NCBI GenBank assembly: GCA_947044405.1
Contig: CAMRHE010000507.1
Span: 434,001 to 498,000 of the forward strand
Length of the DNA: 64,000 bases
Reading direction: 5' to 3'
Source of the DNA: Leptodactylus fallax
Taxonomy: Eukaryota > Chordata > Amphibia > Anura > Leptodactylidae
Shown here: one piece after another, positions 48,302 to 61,800 of the stretch
Layout: every line of letters begins with the position of its first letter
How positions within the stretch are numbered: the first letter of the stretch is position 1
Program-made: the position numbers and the translations under genes
Notes under the pieces: model-generated
Seen by the model: the letters and a program-made list of their open reading frames with translations, nothing else
Told to the model about the DNA's origin: nothing
Databases searched by the model: none

Positions 48302-49123
48302 CAGTGACGTAACTAAAAGTCTTGTGGACCCCGGTGCAAACTTTTGTCCGGGGCCCCCTACCTCTTCCCTGGAGCGAATTCTTGATAGTGACGGTTACAG
48401 GTGCTGCAGCGTTCTCAGGTACTTGAAAGGGATTCAGCTTTACTACCCACAACTGCAGTTATCAAGAATACGGTGAGTGAGCAGCACAGGGCCTGGCCTT
48501 TAAACAATACTGGAACAGTATAATATGCTCCAGAGTGGCCCCCACACAGTATCATATGCTCCACAGTGGCCCCCACATAGTATTACATGCTGCAGAGCGG
48601 CCCCCACACAGTATTACATGCTCCAGAGTGGCCCCCATACACATACTCACCTCGTCTCGTCCTCACTCCGTCCGTCTGTGATCAGCACCTTCCTTGGTCC
48701 TCTTCCTCCTGGCGACTGAGGTCTCGTGCCCCAGGTGTCACTGCCGGGGCCTGTGATTGGGCCTCAGCGGTCATGTGGGGCGCGGTGATGTCATTACGCC
48801 AGCATGCCCCATGTGACCGCTGGGGCCCAATCACAGGTCCCTATAGTGACATCTGTGGTGCGTGACTTCAGTCACAGGCCAGAAGAGCCCCGGAGAGGAT
48901 GCTGTACCCAGGAGGGGTGGTGAGTATAAGTATTTTTTTACATTTTTAGTCACCTCTCCTGGGCTGGCATCTTTCTTTAACAATATGTATAGCGGTCAGG
49001 GAACCAGGTTTTCCCTGACCGCTATCATGATGGTCCGAGAACCCAGCCATTTCCAGCTGGCCGTTGGCCCGAACCCCTCCAGGCCCAGTCACAACCCATG
49101 TGACCACGATCGTTACGCCACTG
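48302..49123. mobile_element. hAT-type non-autonomous element with internal hairpins
   Basis: The 822-bp element starts CAGTGACGTAACTA and ends CGTTACGCCACTG, and an exact 8-bp duplication, CTCAAAAC, flanks it (48294-48301 and 49124-49131). Inside are a short CAGTATTACATGCTCCAGAG minisatellite (48525-48640), a long hairpin (about 48747-48841) and a 15-bp-stem hairpin ATAGCGGTCAGGGAA / TTCCCTGACCGCTAT near 48989-49025. There is no transposase. Confidence 0.88.
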
Positions 49124-49131
49124 CTCAAAAC

Positions 49132-49744
49132 TCTTATGTTTAGGTTTTTAACTTGTACAAGGAAGAGACCCCTGGAACCTTCCAGAAATTTGAGTCCAAA
49201 GATTTTATGGAAACCCACAAAAAAATTGAAAACACACACACACAAAAAAAAAGGAGCAGTCCCAGGTCATATACTTGACAACTATTTTCTGACACCTCAT
49301 TGTAAGGTGACTCCATATTGTTTTTCTTTATGCTCTGTATTACTAGGTTCTGCAACAGCTGTGGTTGAAAGGGACCTCCAACATATAGCTGATACACCGG
49401 GAGGTTCTCAACTACCACGGCAAACATAACATAGTCACTAGGATAACCATATGTAATACAGACCCTACTGCAAAGGAGAGGGAGGAGGCCGTGAGAAAAC
49501 AGACTGCACCAGTAAATCTGCTATGAAGAACCATGTCATGGCAATCCATGCAAGGACCAGACACTTACTTCTAGATGGCTCTGAAGCTCCTCAAGTTATG
49601 ATGAGAATCTCCCCCGCTTACAGCTATGTAACAAGGGATATGTGCAGGTTCATCTGAGGTGCAGGACCACCAGAGGTAGAGCGCCATCAGGAGGTGCAGG
49701 ACCACCAGACCAGCACAGGTGCAGGACCCTCACAGGTGCAAGAC
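49132..49744. other. intergenic 3' of FTSJ3
   Basis: No gene. AGGTGCAGGACCACCAGA-type units repeat three to four times around 49645-49745, downstream of the FTSJ3 poly(A) signal. Confidence 0.4.
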
Positions 49745-49764
49745 CACATGGAGAAGTAGTTCTA

Positions 49765-49770
49765 TTTATT
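49765..49770 (-). terminator. ftsj3: FTSJ3 poly(A) signal
   Basis: AATAAA on the minus strand, about 113 nt after the FTSJ3 stop codon, is the first canonical cleavage signal in the 3' UTR. Confidence 0.75.
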
Positions 49771-49882
49771 AAAAGTTATATTATACAACAGATTAATGAA
49801 GTCCAGATCTGCCCCAGGACAACACAAGATGGAGACCTCCTTAGGGGTGACGGGGGGTGAATCATCCAATGGATAGCACATT

Positions 49883-52800
49883 TCATCTCCTCTTCCGCTG
49901 CTGTCCTTTCATGTCCTTCTTCATCCTGCCATCCACCACCCTGAACTGGCCTTTGACTCCAGCTGGCCGCCTGACTTTCTTTCCGACACCTTTCTTGGCC
50001 ACTACATAGGTGACCTGTCGCTTCTCCTTCCCGAGACCGGCCTTCTTATATATACTATAAAGACAAAGGACAGAAAGGAGTCACTGACAGGAAATGGCAC
50101 TCCAGGCGGCATCTTTAACCCTTCATGCCCAAGACTGCTGCACTTTACTATTTTGTGGTGGCACGTGATACTAGATCTGTATACAGATGTCACAGGGACT
50201 CCCGGTCATGCACAGAAGACGCCATCTATGGTTTTCCTGGACATCATCAATGACATCACAGGTGACCCCAGTAACTACAGGACTAGTGTCCTCTGTATTC
50301 AGGGACAAAGCCCTCAGTATAGGCACTGGGTAGGGTTTACAGGCGCTCCACCAGACCCTGCATAAACAGCAATCCCCTAACATACACAGATTCCTTCTAT
50401 TAGCTATATGCAGGGAATTGTAGGCAGACTAGAACAGTAACAGCGCCATCATTACCAGTGTCTGGTATTGCAGTTTTGTCTAATAAGTTGCAATACCAGA
50501 CCCAAGCCAGTAGACAAGGGTGGCGCCAATTATGGGAAAAAGCAGCTATTGTTTTATAATGTCACACAACCAAAGCATAAAACATAGGACAAAGCGAGTT
50601 ACCCGCGCAACTGAGCGGCCTTCTCCCTCTCCGAAATGTCCACTGTGTTGACCACGGCTTCTGCCTTTTTCTTGGCTTGTTCCATTTTTTTCAACATCTG
50701 TGACAGAAGAAAGTAAGGTCAATGAGGACGCAGGCAATGATGTCCAGAACGGGTATTTCACATTAGAAACAGCGCCCCTCCGGTCCACAGGCTCTGCCTG
50801 GTATAGCCACTCAGTCCTATTCTCTTCAATGAGAATGAGTTGCAATACCAGACACAACCAGGAGAGGTGCCAGCGCCGTATGCCAAGCCTCACCCGTCTT
50901 CGCTTTCTAGCCTTTGCTTCTGCGACCTTCTTGATTGGCCGGGCATTGAGCTCCTTCTGCCGCCTCCGATACTCCTCCATCATCTCACGGTCTACCGGTA
51001 TCTGCACAGCTCGATGTTTCTTCTCTTCAGCCAGGAACCAGTCCGGGAGGTCGTCTTCAGCCTCATTGAAAGTTCGCCTAGGAGGAGACCGACAATGAAA
51101 TCGTGCAGTTGGGGGGCGGAGTATGACAACATGCCCTGCCAGAGAAGTACCCACTTGTTAAAGGAGTTGTCAATCAGGTCCCTGGTGGCTTTCTTCGACG
51201 TGGCAATGACTGTTCCAAGAGCGAGGCCTGCGGGGTCCAAGACACGGGAGCGCTTCACTGCGGAGAGAAAAACAATGTCTGGAGGACGTCCATAACATAA
51301 GAAAATCCCTAATAGAGACTGCATTGTAATGTTCCTCTGTTATTCATCCTGGAAATTTATGAATAAAAACATTACCATTCCTCTTGCCACTGGGGTGTCC
51401 TTATACAGCCACTATTTGTCAAATCCTACTGACAATAGTCTATATCCATAGATATAGGCCATAAATATCTGATCGGAGGGGGGCTGATATTTTCGGGTGT
51501 TGCACAGTTGATGTAGGGGCTAACTATGACTCTCCTATATCCAACCCTAACCAGACTAGTTTGAAGAGGGTATAGCAGGCGGTACCTCATAATAACAGTC
51601 ACCGGAGGCAGCGCCACCTACTGGATCCATGGCATACCAGGCAGCACCTGACTTTACCCGTCCATTCTAGCATCTACCCTGTTTTCCAGCTTAGCCCCAT
51701 TCAAATGGATAGGACTGAGCTACAATACCAAGCATAGCCACTATACAATGTATGGCGCTCTGCTTGGTATATGCTCAATCAGATGCTGCAGCCTTAACAA
51801 ACAGCTGATTGTTGGGGGTACTGGGTGGGGTGTCAGACCCCCACCAATCTGATGTTGATGCCCTATTCCAGGGATACGCCATCAATATAATAGTGATGGA
51901 AAACCCCTTTAAGTCATTGCACCCAATAATCACTCCCTTAAAGTGACAATCATAGGGCTGGATGGACAATACAGAAGGCTTAGGAGGAGTGGCTGCCCAC
52001 TGACAGGGGCACTTTATCTGCTGACCCCTCACTATACCGACCTGGGCGTTCTACAGGAACCACTTCGAAGTCGTCGCCCTCCTCCAAACTTCTCTTCCCG
52101 AGTTTCTTCTTCATGGACTGGATCTCCCTACAATCATGGAGGATCATGGAGTTATGACCATGTGACATGCGTCTGGTATAGCTGTCACCCTGCAGCTCTG
52201 CCCCTTACCTCTCCTCGTCACTGCTGTCACTGTCCGTGTCGCTGACATCCTCTGCGGCTGTTTCCTGTTTCGGCGCCTCAGGCAGCGGTCCGGCCTCCTC
52301 ACCGGCTCCTGCTTCTTTGTTCTCTTCTGAGGGGGTTTCTTCTCTGTTTTTACGGTTTTTCTTATTCTCCTTCTTGCCCTTTGGTTTTTTTCCTGGAAAA
52401 CGACAGCAAGGTGTCAGATGTTCACCTAGTGAATGCTAGCTATTGTTCTCTGTGATCAGCCACCATAGATCCTTCCTGCATTATGCTGTCAGATACCTTT
52501 ACAGACATAGTTCTATAAGCTGTCCGCACAACTCCCAACCAACCCTGATCCAGCGGGACAGTCCCAGATTTCAGGTGCTGTCCCAGTTGGGGGGAGATAC
52601 AGTAAGTTGGAGTTGAATACAATGGTGAAGCAGGAAGCCGCTCTCTCCCTGCTTCACCATCCAGTCCGTAATGCTCCGGCATCTGGAAAGCAGACAGGGG
52701 CCATGTGATGACATCACTACATCACTGCTGCTCCCAGATGCCGCCAGCAGAATGGGGTGAGGGTTTTTTTTTTTGCCTTTTTCTATTGTGCATTTTAATG

Positions 52801-55800
52801 TGGTGGCCACAAAAAGGGGGATTATAGTGTTTGTACACAAGAAGGAAGCATTATAGTGTGGGGGCCACAAGAAAGGGGAATTATAGCGTGAGGGCCACCC
52901 CGAGGGAGCATTATACTATGTGGGGACCACAAGAAAGGAGATCATAGTGTGGGGACAGCAATGCAGGAGCATTATACTATGCAGGAGCCACAACGGGGGA
53001 GCATTATACTGTGTGGGGCCGAAATGACTGAGCATTATACTGTGTGGAGGCCACAATAAATAGGATCGTAGTGAGGGGTTCACAACACAGGAGCACTAAG
53101 CTATTTGGGGGCCATAAGGGCGACATTATACTGTGTGAGGGCCACTTGGGGGCACAAAGGGGGTATTATACCCTGTGGGGGGCCACTAAAGCTCCACTCA
53201 CCGCTCAGACTCTCCTGTAAGATCTTTGTCTGCTTGATTTCCAGCTCCTCATCCGCATCCGACTGCAGAACCGATGAAAATATCCCCTGAAAACGAATAG
53301 TTAAATAGAGGCCAAGATTATACCAAGGCATTGGGTGACATCACACAGCGCAGACCCCTCCCCCTCTGACTACAGAGGTCCATCATGACATAAAAGGCCT
53401 CATCTACACTGCCTGGTCTATGCTTTACAATGGGGGCCAAAGTATGTTGATTCCAGGGGCCCGTGTCGTACAGCAGGACAATCCACTTGCACCAACCTTT
53501 CCAAACCACAGATTTTTATCCCTCTGTTCACGATCTGTCTTCTCTTCCAGGGATAGCAGTAGAGGGTTGGTCTCGCCCTCGTCCTCTGGCGCCTCTGGGG
53601 CTGGAGCAGGCTCCCTGGGGAAACCGAAACCAGAAGGTAAAAAAAATGGTAGAAAAACAAGACGAGACCCTGAAGCCGGAGTGGCGGCTGCTCTTGCCTT
53701 GTTGGCTGCATCTTCTTCTCCCGCTTTCTCACATCGGTCAGGTCTTCTTCGTCCAGGTCACTGGCCAGGGAGATTTCATCGTCCTCCATATCCTCCAGGT
53801 CTGACAGACAGATGTCTCCGTCATTAGGGTCACCGTGTGACACCAGAGCGTCGGCGGCGGCCATGTCTCCACGTGATAGGGTCTGTAATAGCTGCGAGAA
53901 CCAGAAACATCACAGATACAACCAGGGCCATGGTTAGGGCCAACCATTAGCACCCAGGGACCCCGTCTAACCACCGAGTCCTCTCTGACCCCGGCTGGTA
54001 ACCATCACCAGGCTCCATGGGCACAGATTTCGATGTACAGATGGCAGTGTGCCTTAACTAAACATTTTAGGATAAAGTGCCCATCAATTTGTGGGAAAGG
54101 GGTTAAACTTTACATTCTAAAAGGTTGTGGCGTAACCCTGTAGTACATGGCACGCCAGCGCCCTCAGTGGGCACACTGAGAATAGTATAACAGCATATCC
54201 ACACTACCGATGAATTTGGACATGTTAGCACCCCCTGGTGGACACCCCTGTAACATGCAACATTTGGAGCGCCAGCTGTTGTGAAACTACAACTCCCAGC
54301 ATGCCTTATTCACTTACACAGGAGTTTTGAGAAGGCCTATATAAGTGTGTGCTGGGAGTTGTAGTCCCACAGCAGCTGGAGTCTGGCAGGTTGCTGAGCT
54401 TGCACTAGGCTCTCCTCCTGCAGTTACTTACATCATTCTTGCCTATGGCCTTGAGGGAAAACATCCCGGTGTCTCCGTCATCAGCGATGGACACCCCGGG
54501 GAGATCCATCTTCAGCTCCATTCTTAGTCTCTGGCGGCGCTGGGCTTTCAGTAACTGTTTCTTCTTCCTAAGAAAATCAAAGAGATTTCTAAGGCTGTGT
54601 TCACACTGTGCTGGAGCCTGGCATGTGCCAGTGCCTGTATATTAGGATACGTTTCTCTACAGAGTTGGGAAGAAATGTATATTAAGATAGAGAGGCCCAA
54701 TGGATGGCAAAGACACCCTCAAGTCATCTGCTGGATGAATGAAGATGATGCATCCACTAGAGCCTTACCTGCTACATACACTAGACAATGTGAACAGTGC
54801 CCTAGAGAGAGAACATCTCCTTACTGACACACTGACTACAGAAACGCTCCTGACCTCTTAAGTGCCGCCAGCTCTTCAGCCTTTAGTTCTGCTAGCTTCT
54901 CCTCCAGCTTCTCCTCCTCATCCTTCTCCTCCGCCTTCTCCTCTTCCTCAGCAGAGCCCTCGCCCTCTTCATCTGAGCTGAGACTGAAAAGAAACAAGAC
55001 ACGGATCAGACGAGGGATCCTCTTCCCATAGGACATAGTCAGGTCAGGAGAGGTTGTCAGTAGTGGGCTGGGGGTGATCCCACAACCAGGACCGTCTGCC
55101 ATAACAGAGATATAGAGACTGTTCACACCATCACTAGCTGACCAACACACAGAGCCACAAACTTCTGAGAAGAGGCAAAACATTCATGTATAATATACTT
55201 TATAATATATAGGACAGTAGTCAGAATTACGTCCGTGCAGGAGATCTGGATCTCTGCATCAGGAATGGCCCTATCTGCCGGCAGCCACCACTAGGGGGAG
55301 CTTACTGCATAACGTGTTATCATTGAGTTTAATGAGTAAACCGTATGCTCCCTCTAGTGGTGACTGCTGGCAAATACAACTTTATCCTCATCTGAGCAGG
55401 GTATTTGGAGATCTGTTTCAGAGAAAAACAGACACCTATGTAGCCATAATAAAAAGCCAGGTTAACCCCTTAAAATATTTACCTTCTATTCATAGGATAC
55501 ATACCTGATTGAACCCCACGATCCTGAGAACGGGATGTGTTTTAACCTTACAAAGGCAGCCGAAACCCTGGTGGATGTCGATGCACCCCTGCTGTCATTC
55601 ACTTCAATGGGAACACTGGAGATAGCTGAAGTGCATGTCTATTGAAGTGAATGGGGGCGGGGATGTGATAGCGTCCACCAGGGGATTGGCTACATTCACA
55701 GCGGAGATAAAACACCCCCCAGGGTCTCAGGATCGGTGGGCATCTCAGCAGTCAGACCCCCCACAATCAGTAATGTATCCTCTATCCTGTCTATTTCTTG

Positions 55801-58800
55801 GTATAACCCCTTGATGGTCTGTCCTAGGCCTTAAGGACCACAGCATGAGAAGGGTTAATTATTCTCTCTGCTCTCAACTGTTACGGCAGGGCTCCTGTGG
55901 AGATGTCATGGCCTCCGCATGTGATATACATCATGGTATGAAAAGGACAGGTTCTTATTCCATCTGTAAAAGCGACGTCTTACTTTATCTCCTCCGCAGA
56001 GGCCTTGGACTCTTTCAGTCTCTTCGCCATGTGTTTGCGTAGTTTAGATCTCCAGCCCAGGAGCGACCTGCAAGGTAAAGGTCTGAGGTCAGGAGCAGAG
56101 TAAAACACAGTGGATGTCGGTAGCAGAGACCAGCAGGACACGGCACCTCAGCTCTTTGCGCCCCAGCACTTTGATATCTTTGCAGCATTCCTTGATATCG
56201 CTGGTGGTAGCCGAGTGTTTCTCTAATTCCTGGTCGTCTATGACAATCTAAAAAGAGAACACAAAAATGGTGTTTACTATGATGTATGAGACCCCCAACC
56301 TCAGGTGCCATCACCCCTGCAGCAGGAGAGGACTGGCCGCACAAGGCTAAGGGAGGGACAACAGGAAGATAACGCAGCGGTCCTGACAAGCAGCGTCCAT
56401 TACTTGATATGATCTCCTATATCTCTATATACCCACCTCACTGATCTTGGAAAGAAAGTCCACAGGATTTTGAGATTTCAGGAATTCAATCAAAGATGCT
56501 CGCTGGTAAACCGGTCCTTCCTCATATCCTTCTGCCTATAGAAAACACAAGGACAGTGAGCAAAGTAGTTCCCCACCATGTGCGGTGAATGTGACCCTAG
56601 TGATCACAACCCATAGGATCCAAAGACCCTTCACCTCTGTAGTAGCATGTTGGAGGGGGGGGGAGGGCAGTGGGTAATATTCCCTCTAGCATTTCTGTAT
56701 TACACACCAGATTGCCAGGCAGATGTATAGAGGGCCTCAGACTCAGAGGTCAGTATTATCTATGGATGGAAGGAGCTCCTGCAGACACATCAGACCCTAC
56801 CTTGGGCTTCTTATGCGATACCAGCTGGGACACGGTCTGCACAGGGTTCTCCACATTCTTGAATGCAAATTTGGGATCAAAGAACCGACTGTCGATTTTA
56901 TCAGGGGCCAGGTATCCTGAGAAATAAGACAACCATATATAAGAACATTTCCCACTCGTGGACGACTTCTAGCAAAAGTAAATGTTACTGGAGGAAAACA
57001 CTAAAGGAGACCACAAATAAGGCAGGTGTACAGGGAGCGTGACTATGCCCTAACAGATAATGTCAGAGGAAAGACATATATGTTCTCAAACAGGAGCCTG
57101 GGGGAGAGAAGAAGAGGAGGACAGAGGAGCCGGGGGGAGACAAGACGAAGAGGAAAGAGGAGCCTGGGTGAGAGAAGACGAAGAGGAAAGAGGAGCCTGG
57201 GTGAGAGAAGACGAGGAGGACAAAGGAGCCTGGGGGAGAGAAGAGGAAGAGGACAGAGGAGCCTGGGGGAGAGAAGAGGAAGAGGACAGAGGAGCCTGGG
57301 GGAGAGAAGACGAAGAGGAAAGAGGAGTCTGGGGGAGAGAAGACAAAGAGGACAGAGGAGCCTGGGGGAGAGAAGACGAAGAGGATAGAGGAGCCTGGGG
57401 GAGAAAAGACGAAGAGGACAGAGGAGCCTGGGGGAGAGAAGACGAAGAGGACAGAGGAGCCTGGGGGAGAGAAGACGAGGAGGACAGAGGACTCTGGGGG
57501 GGGGGGGGAGAGAAGACGAGGAGGACAAAGGAGCCTGGGGGAGAGAAGAGGAAGAGGAAAGAGGAGTCTGGGGGAGAGAAGACAAAGAGGACAGAGGAGC
57601 CTGGGGGAGAGAAGACAAAGAGGACAGAGGAGCCTGGGGGAGAAAAGACGAAGAGGACAGAGGAGCCTGGGGGAGAGAAGACGAAGAGGACAGAGGAGCC
57701 TGGGGGAGAGAAGACGAGGAGGACAGAGGACTCTGGGGGGGGGGGGGAGAGAAGAGGAGGAGGACAGAGGAGCCTGGGCGAGAGAAGACGAGGAGGACAG
57801 AGGAGCCTGGGGGAGAGAAGACGAGGAGGACAGAGGAGCCTGGGGGAGAGAAGACGAAGAGGACAGAGGAGCCTGGGGGAGATAAGACGAAGAGGACAGC
57901 GGACTCTGGGGGGGGGGGAGAGAAGAGGACAGAGGAGTCTGGGGGAGAAAAGGAGGTTCAGAAAAGTCTGGGGGACTTCTAACAAATATTTCCTCCCCCC
58001 TGGCACCCGGTTACCACTTACCCTGGCATACTACGAAGATCTCAGCACTCTCACTACGAGATGCTTGGGGTTTTGTTGAGCTCACTTTCTTGAAAAAGTT
58101 TTTCAGGATCCAAAGCAAGGACTGATAATCGGCAGAGCGGAAGATCTTGGTAATGAACCAGCCACCTCTTGCAAGACAATCGCAGGCCAGCCGCAGCGCC
58201 ATCAAAGATAGGTGAACTGCATGACAAGAGGGCACAGGGTCAGAACCTAACAGCAAGCTACCCGCAGCAGCTGGGGCCTGGAGACACTATATGGGATATG
58301 TTAGTACCCCTTGTCTTGTTTTTGACTGACTAACCTACCTGTTTAGTCCCTTTGTAAACAGAGCTCTACCTCCATGTATACTATTTATAGCAAGTTTTCT
58401 AACTTCACATAAGTTTGTGACCCCTGTGCAGTGTTTGGCTTCTTAGTGCCCCTCTCTTGACCTCGGCTAGCCTTGTGACTGCTATTCGGTCTATATCTGT
58501 CATTCTGACACCATATGATGACTATAAGACTTTGTTACCTGCAACCATCACTGCTTGGGCCTCTTTCTCCACTTATCAGACTGCAGCAGCTAATAGTAAG
58601 TTTTTATCTCACCCCAAATGCTTTATTCACATCAATACAGGACAGTTTTTTCTCTATAATGTCTTATAAGATCCTGCTGCTGCTTCTGAGTGTGAGAGTG
58701 AGTTATGGAGCAGACTCTCCTCTACTTTATGGGATACATTATAGCAGCGAGTCTACAGCCACCAGATCAGAGAGAACTGAGAGTGGAAAACTGCTAAAAA

Positions 58801-61800
58801 TACAGAAAACAAGTCATGTAATGGTCAGAGATAGTGTTATTCCTCATGTACACACTCTACTATTGATGTATGTAAAGTTTGTCGATAGACTGAGCACACT
58901 TGGCACTGTTGCAGACATCTTGACCACTGCTGTTTTCAGCCCCCGTCTCCCTTTAGATGCTTTCTTGCAGTTTTTTGGCTTTGCAGAGAATTCCCAATGG
59001 TAGATCCAACATCCCAGATGATATATTACACCCTCCCATGTACAGATAATCTGCGCGCATAAGCCAACCTTGTGAAAACGCATCATGGATCCAGTTGGCT
59101 CCCACATTTGGGGCTCCGTCATTCAGCACAACGTCAGCCTTCCATGTCTGGAGCTGCTTCTTCAACACCTTTAAGAGTAAACAAAAGAAGAATCAGGAAT
59201 GAAGACGAGTAACAGTTTCATCTATATGACTAGTACAGATGGCTGTAATACATCCTGTACTGCGGGGACTCCATCTTACGGCTATTAGAGATGGCTATAA
59301 TACATCCTGTCCTGCGGGGACTCCATCTTAGGGCTGGTACAGATGGCTGTAATACATCCTTATTACAGGGCAGTACTACGGGGACTCCATTTTAGGGCTA
59401 TCATAGATGGCTGTAATACATCCTGCACTGCGGGGACTCCATCTTAGGGCTGGTACAGATGGCTGTAATACATCCTTATTATATGGCCGCCAATCCTGTC
59501 CCAAACGTAGGTCTAATGCCCTGAAGTAGCAGCATCACAGATTCTTCTTTATTCTTAGAAATCTTTATTAGGATAAAAAAAATTCCCTACAAGATTGATC
59601 AGCCAAGACTCTTGACCATCTGCTGCAGCACAGCCCAATCCACTTTGTCCCTGACACTGCGGTATATGGTGAGAGGACCCCTTTAAGAGCTGGTCATGTA
59701 CATTATACATGTAGACATATCAGTCTCCATTACCTGTCTGCAGGACTCGCTGGTTATATCGTCCTGGACAGTTACCACATTGGGGATTGGTTTAATTGGC
59801 ACAAGATCGACCCCTAGAGAAAAGGAACATACAGGCCGTCAGGAGGAAGAAAACACACATATAAGACAAGAGAAGGTGATACAGCAAAAGAGAGTGTAAA
59901 AGTGTGCAACAATATAGTGCAATATAGCATAACGCATAATAATAAAGCATAATATAGAAAAATAGAGCACAAAATAGCGAAACAGAGTGTAATTATAAAG
60001 CATAATATAGAATAATAGTGCAACATCGCATAATAGAGTAGTATAGTGTAATGGAGCATAATAGTGTAATATAGTATAAGAGTATAGTATAGTATAATGC
60101 AACAATACAGTAGAATAGAGCAATACAGTATAACAGAATAATACAGTATAATGAAGTGTAAGACAGTATAATAGAGTAATATAATGTAATGAAGTGTAAT
60201 ATAAAGAGTAATAAAATGTAATAGTGTTATATAGTATAATAATAACAATATAATGTAATAACAGTGTACTGTAATGTAATAAAAGTGCATTACAATATAG
60301 TAATAAAAAGTAATAGTGTAATATAGTATCATGGAGTTTGATAGAAATTAAAAGTGTGTAATCGTATATTGTGTTATACAGTATAATAATCAGTGTACTA
60401 TGATGTAATAATAGAGTGTAATTTAGCATAACAGGGAAATACAAGGTAATAATATAGAATAGAATTGTTTTATAATAGTATAATTAAAGTGCACTATAAT
60501 GTAATAACAGTGTAAAATAGTATAATAGTGTAATACAATGTAATAGTGTAACAGTATAATAGTGATATATAGTACAATAATAATAGCGTACTCTAATGTA
60601 ATAATAGAGTGTAATATAGTATAATAGAATATAATATCTCTTATATATATAAAAATGAGTTCCTGTCTGTCTGTCTGTCTGTCTGTTCTTTATGCGCGAC
60701 CAAACGACTGGACCAATCCTTACCAAATTTGGCACACATGTACATCAGGTGTCCGGGAATATTATAGACTGGGTCTCAGCTCTCTTGGACGTACCGTTCC
60801 TGAGGTACAGTATTCCCCAAAAATGACCAGCATTAGTCTATACAAGCCTGCAAGTCTTTCACTCATATTCCAACTGCCATACACACGGTCACATGTCCCT
60901 TATCAGCCAATAACAGCTCGCAGGCGCTTACTCTCCTCAGGCACACAGGTTTCCATAGCAACCAAGCTATGTATGACCTGTATTAGTGAATAGCAGTTCA
61001 CAGGACCTTAAATATTCAGTCATATCACGTGTATCAGCCAATATAAGTTCACATTTAATTTACCAGGTTTCCATAACAACACAGCCATAAATAGACTGTA
61101 CCTATACTGGACTCAGTGGCGTAACTAGCAATGGCAGGGCCCCAAGGCGAACATTTGACATGGGACCCTCCCCCCGGCAACCCCCCCCACGCACAAACTG
61201 CATTTCTGCACACACTATTATGCCCCATAGTGGCCCCTGCATCCACTATTAGGCCCCATAGTGGCCCTTGCACACAGTATTCTGCCCCATAGTGGCACCT
61301 GCACACAGTATCATAGTGGCTCCTTCATATAGTATTATGCGCACTTCCCGCTACTTCTTCAATGTTGGACCAGATGTCACGTGAGCCAGGCATGTATCGC
61401 AACGCATAATGACGTCGGACTGGCCCACCGACATATGGGACGCCACCAAGGAGGCCCGAAGCCTGCTGAAAAGACCCCAGAGTATAATGATAGCAGTGTT
61501 TGTGGGGTTCACGGCCCACAGGCCTTACTTACCAATCCCCGCTCCTGCTCACAGCCGCCTCTGCAGAAGGTGAAGTGCAGGCGGCCGTGAGCAGGAGTGG
61601 GGATCGGTAATTAAATAGGGCCCGTTACCTGCTGGTGTTAAAAAAAAAAAAAAAACATCAGAGGCCCGCCGGGTCCCCTAATGTCCCGGGCCCTGTGGCA
61701 GCTGCTACCACTGCTAAACCGGTATTTACGCCACTGACTGGACTGCCATACTGGATTTCAGCATTCTTATAAATTGAAACGATTCTTAAACTACTCATGT

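Noticed and set aside
50700..51295. + strand frames of 132 and 151 codons
   Set aside because: They are antisense shadows of FTSJ3 exons 18-20.
57060..58079. A 339-codon + strand frame rich in [11 protein letters not shown] repeats and a 306-codon frame opposite
   Set aside because: Both are translations of a 33-bp minisatellite lying inside an FTSJ3 intron; the unit length is a multiple of three, so stops are rare by construction.
58515..59003. 162-codon + strand frame
   Set aside because: No domain, no start or splice context, and it runs antisense toward an FTSJ3 exon; treated as chance.
59814..60735. Minus-strand ITLYYYIL-rich frames that look like membrane proteins
   Set aside because: They follow the AT-rich ATAATAGTG array in an intron; hydrophobicity is a composition effect.
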